Positions 40,686 through 51,292 of a DNA stretch of 64,000 nt are shown here, piece by piece. The notes under the pieces were generated by a model. That model was given only the letters and a program-made list of their open reading frames with translations. It was not told the origin of the DNA and did not search any database. Numbering within the stretch: the first letter of the stretch is position 1; the number at the start of each line of letters is the position of its first letter. Source of the stretch: Mechercharimyces sp. CAU 1602 (GTDB taxonomy: Bacteria; Bacillota; Bacilli; Thermoactinomycetales; JANTPT01); contig NZ_JANTPT010000001.1 in the NCBI RefSeq assembly GCF_024753565.1, forward strand, positions 558,001-622,000, written 5' to 3'. The position numbers and the translations under genes were made by a program.

Positions 40686-41722
40686 TTCAGCAGACATTAG
40701 CCAAAATGGTGAGCGGTCAGGATTTGACACGGGCAGAAGCGACAAACTTGATGGAAGCTATGATGGAAGGCGTCATTACCCCTGCACAAGCAGGTGCAGC
40801 GTTGACCGCGCTTCGAATGAAAGGGGAGACAGTGGAGGAGCTAACTGGGCTAGTTTCTGCGATGCGTGCAAAAGCACTTCCTATGTTCGGTGTAGATCGT
40901 GATGCTGTGGATACATGTGGGACCGGAGGTGACGGTGGACGTACGTTTAATGTGTCAACTACCGCGGCGATCGTAGCAGCAGCAGCAGGAGTGAAAGTAG
41001 CAAAACATGGTAATCGAGCAGTCTCTGGTAAAAGCGGAAGTGCAGATGTATTGGAAGCATTAGGAGTAAATATTGGGTTATCGGAAAAGGAAGCAGTGCG
41101 TGCGTTAGAAGCGACGGGCATTTGCTTCCTTTTTGCGCCTCTTTTTCACCAATCATTAAAACATGTGATGCCGACACGAAAAGAATTAGGTTTTCGCACC
41201 AGCTTTAATCTTCTTGGTCCTTTGGCAAACCCAGCGGGGGTTAAGCGTCAATTGGTGGGAGTGTTTGATCCTACATTAACAGAACCCGTAGCGCGTGTGT
41301 TGGTTGCTCTGGGGGCAGAGCGAGTGATGGTAGTTGCAGGAATGGATGGGATTGATGAGATTTCTGTGTCGCGCGAAACACGGGTTACCGAAGGAATAAA
41401 TGGGGAGATAAGCTCCTACATGGTGACACCGGAGGAGTTAGGATTAACCCGCTCCAATCTGATGGAGTTGGCGGGTGGAGACGCACATACCAATGCTCAA
41501 TTGGTAAAGCAGGTTTTACAGGGAGAATCGGGGGGCAAACGCGATGTGATCCTTGCAAACGCGGGTGCAGTGATTGCTGTGGCGGGTATGGCTAAGAATG
41601 TGCAAGAAGGAATAGCAATTGCAGCAGAGACCATTGATTCAGGTGCTGCCATGGCGAAGTTGACCGAGATGGTTGCAGGTGATTTTCGCGGTAAAGAGGA
41701 GGGAGTCTCTTATGTTTCTTGA
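40682..41722 (+). CDS. trpD: Anthranilate phosphoribosyltransferase
   Basis: A 346-residue enzyme joining anthranilate to PRPP. The PRPP loop and metal sites are visible: DTCGTGGDGGRTFNVST near residue 78, KHGNRAVSGKSGSADVLEALG, and RTSFNLLGPLANPAG. The start overlaps the trpE stop by four bases (ATGA), with GAGGAGGGTGACG upstream, so translation is coupled. It overlaps trpC by 11 bases. Confidence 0.95.
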   Translation: MIQQTLAKMVSGQDLTRAEATNLMEAMMEGVITPAQAGAALTALRMKGETVEELTGLVSAMRAKALPMFGVDRDAVDTCGTGGDGGRTFNVSTTAAIVAAAAGVKVAKHGNRAVSGKSGSADVLEALGVNIGLSEKEAVRALEATGICFLFAPLFHQSLKHVMPTRKELGFRTSFNLLGPLANPAGVKRQLVGVFDPTLTEPVARVLVALGAERVMVVAGMDGIDEISVSRETRVTEGINGEISSYMVTPEELGLTRSNLMELAGGDAHTNAQLVKQVLQGESGGKRDVILANAGAVIAVAGMAKNVQEGIAIAAETIDSGAAMAKLTEMVAGDFRGKEEGVSYVS

Positions 41723-42494
41723 TCGGATTGTCCAAACAAAAAAAGAAGAGATTGCCTTGCTACGGGAACAGGTGGAGCTAAGGACGGATGTGATTTCTCC
41801 GTCTTTGCCCCCGTGTTATTCATTAAAAGAAGCGTTGTCTGTAAGAGGTGAGCGCCCTGCTGTTATTGCAGAGGTAAAACCCGCTTCTCCGTCCAAAGGC
41901 GTGATTCGTGCGTTAGTAGATCCGGTCAACGTGGCTACTTCATATGAAAAAGGGGGAGCGGCAGCGATCTCTGTTCTAACGGATCGCCCCTTTTTTCATG
42001 GCTCGCTAGAGAATTTAAAACGAGTGAAAAAAGCGGTGACGCTACCGGTCTTACGCAAGGATTTTATATTAGACGAAGTGCAAATATGGGAGAGTAGGAT
42101 GAGTGGTGCAGATGCCATTCTGCTTATCGCAGCCCTACTTTCACCTGCACGTTTGCGTGCGTTGACGAAATATGCGCACCAGCTGGGATTGGAAGTTTTG
42201 TTAGAGATTCATGAAGAGAGCGAAATAGAGGCTGCTTTAGCGGCGAAAGCAGATGTGATCGGTATAAATAATCGAGATTTATCTACCTTTGTAACGGACT
42301 TAAATGTAACCGAACGTCTACGTTTGCGCTTACCTGCTTCGGTCACTGTAATCGGAGAGAGTGGAATTCATAGTCGAGCTGATTTTGATCGAATGGCAGA
42401 GGCAGGAGTGGATGGGGTGCTTATCGGCGAATATTTGATGAGACAAGCAGATCCAAGTAGAGCATTGCGACAATTACAGGAGAGCGTGCAATGA
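41712..42494 (+). CDS. trpC: Indole-3-glycerol phosphate synthase
   Basis: A 260-residue TIM-barrel enzyme. The signature strands are AVIAEVKPASPSKGVI (Glu and Lys of the active site), PVLRKDFILDEVQIWESRMSGADAILLI, EVLLEIHEESEIEAAL, IGINNRDLSTF and VIGESGIHSRADF. ATG 41712 is preferred with GAGGAGGGAG upstream; the frame extends to 41673 within trpD but without a ribosome site. Separate from trpF, unlike the fused E. coli enzyme. Confidence 0.95.
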   Translation: MFLDRIVQTKKEEIALLREQVELRTDVISPSLPPCYSLKEALSVRGERPAVIAEVKPASPSKGVIRALVDPVNVATSYEKGGAAAISVLTDRPFFHGSLENLKRVKKAVTLPVLRKDFILDEVQIWESRMSGADAILLIAALLSPARLRALTKYAHQLGLEVLLEIHEESEIEAALAAKADVIGINNRDLSTFVTDLNVTERLRLRLPASVTVIGESGIHSRADFDRMAEAGVDGVLIGEYLMRQADPSRALRQLQESVQ

Positions 42495-43129
42495 GAACGG
42501 TCGTCAAGTTATGTGGTTTTCAACATCCACGTGAGATGGCATTTTGTGCGGAATTGGATATAGATTATGTAGGTTTTATTTTAGTGCCGGGTCGCAGGCG
42601 GTCACTTACTGTTGCGAGAGCAATTGCCATAATGGAAGAAGTTCCTGCTCATGTGCAGACGGTAGGGGTACTTCAAAATCCAACGCTTGCTGAGGTGGAA
42701 CAGTGGTGGGATCAGGTTGCATTTGATCGAGTACAACTCCATGGTCAAGAATCTCCTGAACAATGTGCAACGATATATGAGTCTCTAGGGGTGCCGATCG
42801 TGAAAGCGCTGCAGGTAAAGGAGGCGAAAAATCCGCAACTGGTACAAGCATACGCCCCGTATGTGCAGGCAATCTTGGTAGATGCAGGTGCTGGTGGAAC
42901 AGGAGAATCATTTTCATGGGGCACCATCCCTTTGATTGTTAAAATATGGGGAGAAGCAGGGATCCCGGTGTGGATTGCAGGAGGATTACAACCTGATAAT
43001 GTGGAGAGGTTGCTTACAGAATACTATCCGGCAGGGGTAGATGTTTCCAGTGGTATTGAGCATAACGGTTACAAGGATACGTTAAAGATGAAACAATTTG
43101 TAGAAAGGGTGAGGCGGTATGATAGTTAA
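42491..43129 (+). CDS. trpF: Phosphoribosylanthranilate isomerase
   Basis: A 212-residue TIM-barrel isomerase. [12 protein letters not shown] holds the catalytic Cys; [41 protein letters not shown] and [11 protein letters not shown] follow, with the second catalytic Asp in the LVDAG motif. The usual first motif is KICG; here KLCG. ATGA overlap with trpC. trpB begins 11 bases inside its end. Confidence 0.94.
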   Translation: MRTVVKLCGFQHPREMAFCAELDIDYVGFILVPGRRRSLTVARAIAIMEEVPAHVQTVGVLQNPTLAEVEQWWDQVAFDRVQLHGQESPEQCATIYESLGVPIVKALQVKEAKNPQLVQAYAPYVQAILVDAGAGGTGESFSWGTIPLIVKIWGEAGIPVWIAGGLQPDNVERLLTEYYPAGVDVSSGIEHNGYKDTLKMKQFVERVRRYDS

Positions 43130-44342
43130 ACAAGATAAAGTAAATAAATTACAAAATGACGAACAAGTAGAAGGACGATTTGGTTCTTTTGGTGGTCGTT
43201 TTGTCCCTGAGACGTTGATGAATGCACTGATCGATTTAGAAGAAAAGTATAGAGAAGCGCAAGCTAATACTGCTTTTCAAGCGGAGTTGACGCACTTGCT
43301 TACGCAGTATTCTGGACGCGTCACACCTCTTACATTCGCCCCCAATTTAACGGAGCACGCAGGTGGTGCCCGTATCTATTTAAAACGGGAAGATTTAAAC
43401 CATACGGGTGCTCACAAAATTAATAATGCATTAGGGCAAGGTTTGCTCGCCAAATGGATGGGCAAAAAGAAGCTGATTGCCGAAACAGGTGCAGGCCAAC
43501 ACGGGGTAGCAACTGCTACAGTGGCAGCCCTGTTTGGAATGGAGTGCAAGGTGTTTATGGGGGCAGAAGATATAAAGCGGCAACAACTCAATGTATTTCG
43601 GATGGAGCTGTTGGGAGCTGAAGTTGTGTCTGTTACCTCGGGGACATCCACGCTAAAAGATGCGACGAATGAAGCCATTCGTCAGTGGGTCAATCACGTT
43701 GAAGATACGTTTTATTTAATCGGATCCGTCGTGGGACCGCATCCATATCCCACAATGGTACGCGATTTTCAGTCAGTGATTGGTGAAGAGACACGGACGC
43801 AGGTACTGGAACAGACCGGAGATTTGCCTAACGATGTTGTTGCTTGTATCGGTGGGGGGAGCAATGCGATAGGAATGTTTACTCCGTTTGTTGCCGATGA
43901 GGGCGTACGTCTACATGGGGTAGAAGCAGGGGGACTAGGGGTAGAGACAGGGCAGCATGCGGCAACGCTAACCATGGGTACCCATGGAGTGATTCATGGC
44001 TCACTCACCTATCTTTTGCAAGATGAGCACGGTCAAATTCTTCCTCCCTACTCTATTTCAGCGGGGCTAGATTACCCGGGTGTGGGTCCGGAACATGCTC
44101 ATCTGAAGGAGAGTGGACGTGTGCGCTATACGACTGCTACTGATGCGGATGCCTTACAAGCAGTAAAACTGCTAGCACAGAAGGAAGGAATTATTCCAGC
44201 GCTGGAATCAGCTCATGCAGTAGCAGAAGGCGTACGGTTGGCACGTGAACTGCGGCCAGAGAAGGTTGTTGTCATCTGTTTGTCGGGTAGGGGAGATAAA
44301 GATATGGAGTCGATTCGGAGTGGAATGGAGGGGATGGCATGA
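43119..44342 (+). CDS. trpB: Tryptophan synthase beta chain
   Basis: A 407-residue PLP enzyme that joins indole and serine. [18 protein letters not shown] opens the conserved part; the PLP lysine is in [13 protein letters not shown], and the phosphate-binding loop is [10 protein letters not shown]. Also [14 protein letters not shown] and [21 protein letters not shown] precedes the ATG. It would form the alpha2-beta2 complex with TrpA, whose gene overlaps by four bases. Confidence 0.96.
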   Translation: MIVKQDKVNKLQNDEQVEGRFGSFGGRFVPETLMNALIDLEEKYREAQANTAFQAELTHLLTQYSGRVTPLTFAPNLTEHAGGARIYLKREDLNHTGAHKINNALGQGLLAKWMGKKKLIAETGAGQHGVATATVAALFGMECKVFMGAEDIKRQQLNVFRMELLGAEVVSVTSGTSTLKDATNEAIRQWVNHVEDTFYLIGSVVGPHPYPTMVRDFQSVIGEETRTQVLEQTGDLPNDVVACIGGGSNAIGMFTPFVADEGVRLHGVEAGGLGVETGQHAATLTMGTHGVIHGSLTYLLQDEHGQILPPYSISAGLDYPGVGPEHAHLKESGRVRYTTATDADALQAVKLLAQKEGIIPALESAHAVAEGVRLARELRPEKVVVICLSGRGDKDMESIRSGMEGMA

Positions 44343-45148
44343 GCCGGATTGCACTATCATTTCAACAAGTGCAAAGAAAAGTAATTCCCTTTATTACAGT
44401 GGGAGACCCTAGTTTGGAGATTAGTCTTCAATTGATAGACATGTTAGAAGAAGAAGGAGCATGTGCCATTGAGCTGGGAGTACCATACTCGGATCCACTG
44501 GCGGACGGTCCCGTTATACAGCGCGCTTCGACACGAGCGCTACAGGCAGGAACTACACTTACCGATGTTCTCCAGGTAGCAGAAGCATCACGACGCCGTG
44601 GAAGCGAAATCCCCTTAATCCTATTTTCTTACATTAACCCGTTGTTGCGATATGGGTTGGAGCAACTGATACATGAGGCGAAGCGATCGGGTATCGACGG
44701 GCTAATTATACCCGACCTTCCTTATGAAGAAAGTGATGAGCTCCGTCGACTTACAGCAGCTGAAGGTATTGATCTCATTCCGCTAGTGGCCCCAACTTCA
44801 AAGGAACGGGTGAAAAAGATAGCGGCGAGTGCTCAAGGCTTTGTCTATTGTGTCTCTTCCCTGGGGATTACTGGTACCCGCTCATCGTTTGCAGTTGGAT
44901 TGGAGTCTTTTTTGCGAGTAGTGAAAGAAGAGTCATCTGTCCCGACAGCGGTCGGTTTTGGTATTTCCCAGCGTGAACAGGTGGAAAGCTTACTTACTCA
45001 GGCCGATGCAGTAATAATTGGAAGCGCTTTGGTTCGAGAAGTGGAGGCGCAGGCGGAACGGTTGCTCGATGATACGACGCGAATCCAGGCATTGACTGAA
45101 ATTCGAACCCATTATCGGGATATGGTAGGAGGAAGTGATGAAGCATAA
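44339..45148 (+). CDS. trpA: Tryptophan synthase alpha chain
   Basis: A 269-residue TIM barrel that splits indole-glycerol phosphate. The catalytic Glu is in [20 protein letters not shown] and the catalytic Asp in [29 protein letters not shown] and [11 protein letters not shown] hold the phosphate loop. The start overlaps trpB (ATGA). Its end overlaps the tyrA start by 11 bases. In B. subtilis hisC follows trpA; here it is absent. Confidence 0.95.
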   Translation: MSRIALSFQQVQRKVIPFITVGDPSLEISLQLIDMLEEEGACAIELGVPYSDPLADGPVIQRASTRALQAGTTLTDVLQVAEASRRRGSEIPLILFSYINPLLRYGLEQLIHEAKRSGIDGLIIPDLPYEESDELRRLTAAEGIDLIPLVAPTSKERVKKIAASAQGFVYCVSSLGITGTRSSFAVGLESFLRVVKEESSVPTAVGFGISQREQVESLLTQADAVIIGSALVREVEAQAERLLDDTTRIQALTEIRTHYRDMVGGSDEA

Positions 45149-46277
45149 TTCACATACCAAACCTATAGCAGTGGTATTGGGCATTGGCTTGATTGGGGGC
45201 TCACTCGCTCTTTGTTTGCAGCAACGAACCCAGCTACAAGTGTATGGGTATGACGTGAATGAAGAAAGTTTGGCGATAGCGCAGGAGTTGCAGGTGATTA
45301 CAAAAGGGTTTACTGATTTGGAATCCGCTGTGGCGGAAGCGGATTTTATTTTTCTGGCTGTACCGGTTGAAGCATCAAAACGGTTGCTCTCACAACTATC
45401 TAACTTACAGCTAAAAGAAGGCTGCATTATATCAGATGTAGGGAGCACCAAGGATGAAGTGGTGCGTCATGCCGCTGAACTACCTGGAATAACTACGACT
45501 TTCATCGGTGGACATCCGATGGCAGGGTCTCACCAAACGGGGGTACGGGCATCACATTCCCTCTTATTTGAAAATGCTTATTATGTGCTCACTCCGTTGC
45601 CGCACACCCCTTTAGCGCAAGTAGCTGCCTTGTCACGCATCCTGGAACAAGCGACCCGGGCAAAGTTGGTGATCATGGCACCAGATCATCATGATCGCGT
45701 GGTGGGAGCGATCAGCCATTTGCCCCATGTCATTGCTTCAGGATTGGTGAATTTAGTAGAACGCTATAATGAAGAAAATGAGTGGTTTCATCATCTTGCA
45801 GCCGGTGGCTTTCGTGATTTAACACGGGTAGCGGCGGCTGATCCTGTGATGTGGAGGGATATCCTACTATCTAATCAACAAGCGTTGCTTCCTTTAATGG
45901 AGGATTGGATTTTAGAGATGAAAGAGATCTATACGGCAATCGCAGAAGCGAATCAAACTGGGATTGAAGATTTTTTTACACGAGCCAGGCGTTCACGCCA
46001 AGGTTTGCCCGAGCGGAAACGAGGGGCACTCCCTTCTTTTTACGAGTGTTATGTCGATGTCCCAGATCGCTTGGGAATGATTGCAGAAGTGGCAGCGGTG
46101 TTAGCGGAAGAAAAGATTAATATTCAAAACGTCGGCGTAATGGAGAACCGTGAAGAGCGGGCGGGTGTTATGCGATTGGTTTTTGCCGAAGAAGGTGAAC
46201 TCATGCAGGCACATGATGTGTTGCAAGCTCGTGGCTATCGTGTTTATGATGAGGAAGAGGAGAAAGGGAAGAGATGA
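45138..46277 (+). CDS. tyrA: Prephenate dehydrogenase with ACT domain
   Basis: A 379-residue NAD-dependent enzyme converting prephenate to 4-hydroxyphenylpyruvate for tyrosine. The Rossmann motif [15 protein letters not shown] is near residue 14; [31 protein letters not shown] and [16 protein letters not shown] mark the catalytic domain. Residues about 297-375 form a C-terminal ACT regulatory domain ([21 protein letters not shown]). ATG 45138 is preferred with AGGAGG upstream; GTG 45135 is too near. Overlaps trpA and aroA. Confidence 0.94.
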   Translation: MKHNSHTKPIAVVLGIGLIGGSLALCLQQRTQLQVYGYDVNEESLAIAQELQVITKGFTDLESAVAEADFIFLAVPVEASKRLLSQLSNLQLKEGCIISDVGSTKDEVVRHAAELPGITTTFIGGHPMAGSHQTGVRASHSLLFENAYYVLTPLPHTPLAQVAALSRILEQATRAKLVIMAPDHHDRVVGAISHLPHVIASGLVNLVERYNEENEWFHHLAAGGFRDLTRVAAADPVMWRDILLSNQQALLPLMEDWILEMKEIYTAIAEANQTGIEDFFTRARRSRQGLPERKRGALPSFYECYVDVPDRLGMIAEVAAVLAEEKINIQNVGVMENREERAGVMRLVFAEEGELMQAHDVLQARGYRVYDEEEEKGKR

Positions 46278-46288
46278 GAGGTGAAACC

Positions 46289-47581
46289 ATGGATCATATT
46301 AAAATGAATCCTCCACGTCGTCTACAGGGGCAAGTACAGGTACCAGGAGATAAGTCAATCTCACATCGCGCTGTCATGTTTGGCGCAGTGGCGAATGGAA
46401 CCACACGTGTTAATGGGTTTTTAGCAGGAGCTGATTGTAGGCAAACAGTGGCTTGTTTTCGCCAACTAGGGGTGGAGATTCAAGCGGAATCGGATACCTC
46501 CCTCCGAGTCATCGGAAAAGGATGGGAAGGATTACGCGAGCCACAAACGGTGCTGGATGTAGGTAATTCAGGGACCACGATCCGCTTATTGCTCGGTATC
46601 TTAGCAGGTCGTCCCTTCCATGCGACCATAATAGGTGATGAATCTATTGCTCGTCGTCCCATGGGGAGAGTGGTTCATCCATTATCGCGCATGGGGGCGC
46701 AGCTGGATGGACGGGAGAATGGGAAGTATACGCCGTTATCGATTCGGGGAGGAAACCTTTCTGCGCTCACATACGAAAGTCCAATCGCCAGTGCACAGGT
46801 GAAATCGGCCCTCTTGTTGGCAGGATTACAGGCTGAGGGCGTTACTCACTTGACTGAACCTACCCGCTCACGCGATCATAGTGAACGGATGTTGGCGAGT
46901 TTTGGTGTGGATATAGAAGTGACAGCAGAAGGGGTTTCTGTCCAGGGAGGACAATCGCTGAGTGCGACGAATGTGAAGGTTCCTGGGGACATCTCGTCAG
47001 CTGCTTTTCTCATCGGTGCAGCTTTGTTGGTACCTGATAGTGAAATTACGATTCGAGATGTAGGTTTAAATCCGACACGGACGGGCATCATTACGGCAGT
47101 ACGAGCGATGGGGGCAGATATGAATGTGAACCAGACGGATATTTGTTGTGGCGAGCCCATCGGCGATATCACCATTCGCACTTCGTCTTTACGCGGAATT
47201 CATATCGGAGGCGAATTAATTCCGCGCCTCATCGACGAGATTCCTTTGTTGGCGTTGCTGGCAACCCAAGCAGAAGGACGGACTGTTATTGCTGATGCGG
47301 CAGAATTAAGAGTGAAGGAGACGGACCGCATCTATTCCACTGCGCAGGAGTTACGAAAGTTAGGTGCTCGTGTGGAAGAGACGGAGGATGGTTTGGTGAT
47401 TGATGGTCCAACACCACTGATCGGGAATGAGTGTAATAGCTATGGGGATCATCGCATCGGCATGATGGCAGCAATAGCCGGTTTGATAGCTGAAGGTGGG
47501 GTGGAAGTGAAAAATGCCGGAGCAATTCAGGTCTCATTTCCTGGTTTTGTAGAATGCGTGCAGCATTTGTGTGTGGAGTGA
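46289..47581 (+). CDS. aroA: EPSP synthase (3-phosphoshikimate 1-carboxyvinyltransferase)
   Basis: A 430-residue enzyme making EPSP from shikimate-3-phosphate and PEP, called aroE in Bacillus nomenclature. Motifs: [75 protein letters not shown] and [15 protein letters not shown] Gly in the NSGTT loop (as in sensitive class enzymes) is present. ATG 46289 is preferred with AGAGGTG upstream; ATG 46274 overlaps tyrA (ATGA) and may be used instead. It is the last gene of the block. Confidence 0.95.
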   Translation: MDHIKMNPPRRLQGQVQVPGDKSISHRAVMFGAVANGTTRVNGFLAGADCRQTVACFRQLGVEIQAESDTSLRVIGKGWEGLREPQTVLDVGNSGTTIRLLLGILAGRPFHATIIGDESIARRPMGRVVHPLSRMGAQLDGRENGKYTPLSIRGGNLSALTYESPIASAQVKSALLLAGLQAEGVTHLTEPTRSRDHSERMLASFGVDIEVTAEGVSVQGGQSLSATNVKVPGDISSAAFLIGAALLVPDSEITIRDVGLNPTRTGIITAVRAMGADMNVNQTDICCGEPIGDITIRTSSLRGIHIGGELIPRLIDEIPLLALLATQAEGRTVIADAAELRVKETDRIYSTAQELRKLGARVEETEDGLVIDGPTPLIGNECNSYGDHRIGMMAAIAGLIAEGGVEVKNAGAIQVSFPGFVECVQHLCVE

Positions 47582-47608
47582 AGAAACGTATTAAAAAGCA
47601 TATTGCAA

Positions 47609-47643
47609 CAAAAAACCGTACCGGTCAGGTGGCGGTTTTTTTG
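47609..47643 (+). terminator. Intrinsic terminator after aroA
   Basis: CAAAAAACCG and CGGTTTTTTTG enclose an ACC/GGT inner helix. It ends the trp-tyrA-aroA block. Confidence 0.88.
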
Positions 47644-47739
47644 TCCATTATATTTAGATGATCGTTTGAACATTGTAATGATCGTGTCCTTGTGCTACGC
47701 TATAATCAAATGATAGTGAGAATGAAAAGAGGGGAAACG

Positions 47740-48126
47740 ATGGCAGAGACGAGAGAGCAGATGAAGCAACACCAAGCAACATGTGACGTAGTCTGTTATG
47801 ACGAAGAGAAGGTAGTGCGATTAAAAGGGTTGGACTGGGAGTTGGGAGGTGTCTCCAGTATTTTTAAAGCATTGGCAGATGAAACTCGTCTTAAGATCGC
47901 CTATATGTTGGCACAGGAGGGAGAGTGTTGCGTCTGTGATGTAGCGAATGTACTGGAAACATCAATTGCAACTGCGTCCCATCATTTGCGACTGTTAAAG
48001 AATCAGGGGCTGGCAAAGTCACGCAAAGAAGGAAAGTGGGTTTTATATTCCCTTGATGATGACCATGTTCTCACATTGATTCAGATGGCATTGCACCATG
48101 CGAAAGAGGGGAAAAGTGATGAGTAG
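47740..48126 (+). CDS. cadC: ArsR/SmtB-family metal sensor (CadC-type)
   Basis: A 128-residue winged-helix repressor. All four ligands of the CadC alpha3N site are seen: Cys15 and Cys19 in ATCDVVCYDEEKV, and the Cys pair in GECCVCDVANVL (64 and 66, with an extra Cys63). The recognition helix is ETSIATASHHLRLLK. It should release DNA when Cd, Pb or Zn bind. ATG 47740 is chosen with AGAGGGGAAACG upstream; TATAAT at 47701-47706 is a likely -10. It overlaps the P-type ATPase gene by eight bases and probably represses it. Confidence 0.9.
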   Translation: MAETREQMKQHQATCDVVCYDEEKVVRLKGLDWELGGVSSIFKALADETRLKIAYMLAQEGECCVCDVANVLETSIATASHHLRLLKNQGLAKSRKEGKWVLYSLDDDHVLTLIQMALHHAKEGKSDE

Positions 48127-50209
48127 TACGTATAAGTTAGAGAATTTATCCTGCGCTCATTGCGCTAGTAAGTTTGAAGATAATGTGAATAACATTGAGG
48201 GTGTCAAGAAAGCGACGGTCTATTTTGGATCTCTTAAACTCAGGGTAGAAGGAGAAGCTAGTTTGGCCGAGCTAAACGAAGCAGGTAAGTTTGATGGTAT
48301 CAAGGTAGTAGAAGAAAAACAGATAGGGAATGAGAGGAAGAAAGCCTGGGACCCTACAACTGTACGTGTGGCTTCCTCTACGTTTTTGTTAATCTTAGGT
48401 GCTGTACTAGAGGGGACTGCACTTACTCCAACGATTGTGGCCATTGTCTTATATGGGGTAGCGGCACTTACAGGCGGGTATACGATGTTTATACGCGGGC
48501 TACGTAATCTGCCACGATTACAATTTGACATGAATGTTCTGATGACGATTGCTGTAATCGGTGCTGCCCTCATTGGAGAATGGCGGGAAGGTGCGGTCGT
48601 TGCAGTATTATTTGCCTTTAGTGAATTATTGGAAAAAGCATCGATGGATCGCGCTCGGCGCTCTATTCAATCTGTGATGGATCTAGCGCCTCGAACAGCA
48701 CTGGTTATTCGAAATGGTGAAGAAGTAACACTGTCTGTAGAAGAGATTGCTGTAGGAGATCGTGTGCTGGTACGTCCTGGTGAGAAGATTCCTGTAGACG
48801 GGATTGTACTTTCGGGTAAGAGTATGGTGAATCAAGCAGCGATTACAGGAGAATCGGTGCCGGTAGGAAAAGAGAATGGTAGTGATGTATTTGCTGGTAC
48901 ATTAAATCAACGTGGGGCACTGGAGATCGAAGTGACGAAGCGAGTGGAAGATACGACTATTTCAAAGATCATTCGCTTAGTGGAAGAATCGCAGGCAGAA
49001 CAGGCACCAGCCCAGGCCTTTGTTGATCGATTTGCACAATGGTACACACCTTTGGTGATGGGATTGGCCGTGCTGATTGCCTTACTTCCCCCTCTATTGT
49101 TATCAGCAGCATGGGAAGAATGGATATACCGGGCGTTGACCCTATTGGTTGTTGCTTGTCCTTGTGCCTTGGTGATTTCGACGCCTGTAACCATCCTGTC
49201 CGCAATCGGAAATGCAGCTAAGCACGGAGTGTTGGTGAAAGGTGGAATATATTTAGAACAGCTAGCAAGCCTGCAAGCGATTGCTTTCGATAAAACAGGT
49301 ACGTTGACGCATGGAGAGCCGGAGGTAACAGATCGTATTACCTTTGGTGGCATGGATGAAAAACTGTTGGTGCAGCGGGCCGCTGCGGTTGAACGGTTGT
49401 CAGAACATCCACTCGCACGAGCAGTTGTACACGATGCTAAGCACCGTAACTATCCCCTCCTCACTAGTGCTAACTTTGAAGCTTTTACGGGTAAAGGAGC
49501 ACGAGCAGAGGTAGAAGGTGGTGAAGTATATGTGGGTAGCCCTACTTGGTTTACTTCCTTTAATGTGGTGACAAGTGAGATGAATGCCCTTGCTGACCAA
49601 TTGCGTGCAGAGGGTAAGACGGTAATTATGGTAGGCACGAGAGAACAGGTGGATGGGATGCTTGCGTTAGCGGACCGACTGCGTGATGAAAGTGTAACGA
49701 CAGTGAGTCAATTACATCAAGCGGGAATAAAAGAGCTCGCTATGTTGACAGGAGATCATGAAGAGACGGCAAATGCAATCGCTAAACAAGTGGGGATAGA
49801 TGGAGTCTATGCTGAATTATTACCTGATGAGAAAGTAAAACAGGTAAAAGCTTTGACGAAGAAGTATGGTCATGTGGGGATGATTGGTGATGGAGTTAAT
49901 GATGCTCCTGCACTATCAACTGCTACTGTAGGTATTGCGATGGGGGCGGCGGGTTCGGATACTGCATTGGAGACGGCAGACATTGTATTAATGGGGGATG
50001 ACTTAACACGCTTGCCTTTCGCCATTCGCCTAGGAAAGAAAGCGATGACCGTCGTGAAGCAAAATATTACCTTTGCGCTTGTGACGAAGCTATTGGCAGT
50101 GCTACTTGTATTTCCTGGTATCCTCACTCTATGGATTGCTATTGCGGCTGATATGGGTGCGACATTGCTCGTAACTCTTAATGGAATGCGTCTTTTCCGC
50201 CATAAATAA
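48119..50209 (+). CDS. cadA: Cadmium/zinc-exporting P1B-type ATPase
   Basis: A 696-residue efflux ATPase. Residues about 3-65 form a heavy-metal-associated domain with SCAHCASKFE. Eight membrane helices include the CPC motif in VVACPCALVIST, typical of P1B-2 (Cd/Zn/Pb) pumps. TGES, DKTGTLTHGEPEV and GDGVNDAPAL give the actuator, phosphorylation and hinge motifs. ATG 48119 overlaps the cadC stop and has AGAGGGGAAAAG upstream. A putative copper chaperone gene follows after 73 bases. Confidence 0.94.
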   Translation: MSSTYKLENLSCAHCASKFEDNVNNIEGVKKATVYFGSLKLRVEGEASLAELNEAGKFDGIKVVEEKQIGNERKKAWDPTTVRVASSTFLLILGAVLEGTALTPTIVAIVLYGVAALTGGYTMFIRGLRNLPRLQFDMNVLMTIAVIGAALIGEWREGAVVAVLFAFSELLEKASMDRARRSIQSVMDLAPRTALVIRNGEEVTLSVEEIAVGDRVLVRPGEKIPVDGIVLSGKSMVNQAAITGESVPVGKENGSDVFAGTLNQRGALEIEVTKRVEDTTISKIIRLVEESQAEQAPAQAFVDRFAQWYTPLVMGLAVLIALLPPLLLSAAWEEWIYRALTLLVVACPCALVISTPVTILSAIGNAAKHGVLVKGGIYLEQLASLQAIAFDKTGTLTHGEPEVTDRITFGGMDEKLLVQRAAAVERLSEHPLARAVVHDAKHRNYPLLTSANFEAFTGKGARAEVEGGEVYVGSPTWFTSFNVVTSEMNALADQLRAEGKTVIMVGTREQVDGMLALADRLRDESVTTVSQLHQAGIKELAMLTGDHEETANAIAKQVGIDGVYAELLPDEKVKQVKALTKKYGHVGMIGDGVNDAPALSTATVGIAMGAAGSDTALETADIVLMGDDLTRLPFAIRLGKKAMTVVKQNITFALVTKLLAVLLVFPGILTLWIAIAADMGATLLVTLNGMRLFRHK

Positions 50210-50282
50210 GGGGGAGCGTTGACCGTTATTATGTTAATGAATACATGAAGGATCTTACTTCTTAAAAAGGAGTGACACAGAT

Positions 50283-50489
50283 ATGATTGAGCAGACGATT
50301 GATGTTAAGGGTATGAGCTGTGATCATTGTAAACGTGCAGTGGAAGCTGCTTTGATAGAGTTGGATGGGGTGAAGCGAGTTGAGGTGGATCTTACGGAGG
50401 GAACCGTTACGGTTTCCTTTACGCCGGAACAAACTTCCATTACGCAGATGGTAGCGGCAATTGAGGGACAGGGGTATGATGTGAATTAA
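50283..50489 (+). CDS. Heavy-metal-binding chaperone, CopZ-like
   Basis: A 68-residue ferredoxin-like metallochaperone. The metal site is KGMSCDHCKRAVEAAL (residues 9-24, MxCxxC), and the size and fold are those of CopZ. It would carry Cu(I), but it lies behind the cadmium/zinc ATPase rather than a copper pump, so its metal is uncertain. AAAAAGGAG precedes the ATG. A GAACAT/ATGTTC hairpin follows at 50503-50540. Confidence 0.88.
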   Translation: MIEQTIDVKGMSCDHCKRAVEAALIELDGVKRVEVDLTEGTVTVSFTPEQTSITQMVAAIEGQGYDVN

Positions 50490-50502
50490 GGAGTTGACGC
50501 TT

Positions 50503-50545
50503 GTAGGAGGGGTTGGAACATTTATGTTCTAGCCTCTCTTCATTT
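50503..50545 (+). terminator. Likely terminator after the CopZ-like gene
   Basis: GAACAT and ATGTTC form the inner stem, extended by AGAGG-type pairing outside (AGGGG/CCTCT), followed by a T-rich stretch. Confidence 0.6.
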
Positions 50546-50661
50546 TCTCACGACTTATTCACAAATAAAAAGGGTGGAAACGATATAATAGTAGGAGTAT
50601 GAGGGTGGCTTAGGATGGTTTACAATAGTTACATAATAGAGTGAACAAGGAGGAGAATGAA

Positions 50662-51270
50662 ATGCGGACACGTAACATAGTCATCTCTGCTATTCTGGTG
50701 ATCGCAGCGCTTGTCTCCGTGTGGCAAGGCCTTGAAAGGAATGGTTCACCTTCGTCAGTGACCGATCCGCAAGTGGTGGAGAAAGAAGCAGATAATCAGG
50801 CAGAAGAAACCCTTACGTTGGAAGAGAAAGCAGTACAAGCGGGGTTTAACAAGGGAGAGAGTCCTCCTTCCTTCTCCCTTGACACTCTGGATGGTAAGAG
50901 AGTGGAGATGGAGAAAGGAAAGCCAGTTCTCATCAACTTCTGGGCAACATGGTGTGGACCTTGTCGCAATGAGATGCCCTATATACAAGAGGCATATGAG
51001 AAATATAAAGACGAAATGCAGTTTATGATGGTAAATTGGACTTCTGAAGAGTTTAAAAAGAATGCTGTGCCTGATTATATGAAAGCGGAAGGCTATACTT
51101 TTCCTGTTCTAATGGATGAGACGGGGGAAGCCGCTGACTTATATCAAGTGATGGCAACACCTACAACGTATCTTTTAGATAAAGATGGGGTTATTCAGGT
51201 AAAAACAGTGGGCGAGTACGATCGTGAGCAATTATTTCGTGACCTAGATAAGGTGTTACAAAAAAAGTGA
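50662..51270 (+). CDS. TlpA/ResA-type membrane-anchored thioredoxin
   Basis: A 202-residue protein with an N-terminal membrane anchor (residues 5-22), an acidic linker and a TlpA-like domain. The active site is NFWATWCGPCRNEMP near residues 93-107, and the cis-Pro is in MATPTTYLLD. It would reduce or oxidise extracytoplasmic disulfides together with CcdA. ATG 50662 has AAGGAGGAG upstream. It is first in a set with ccdA and a second ResA-like gene, spacings 22 and 24 bases. Confidence 0.88.
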   Translation: MRTRNIVISAILVIAALVSVWQGLERNGSPSSVTDPQVVEKEADNQAEETLTLEEKAVQAGFNKGESPPSFSLDTLDGKRVEMEKGKPVLINFWATWCGPCRNEMPYIQEAYEKYKDEMQFMMVNWTSEEFKKNAVPDYMKAEGYTFPVLMDETGEAADLYQVMATPTTYLLDKDGVIQVKTVGEYDREQLFRDLDKVLQKK

Positions 51271-51292
51271 GTCGAAAAGAGGGATAGATAAA

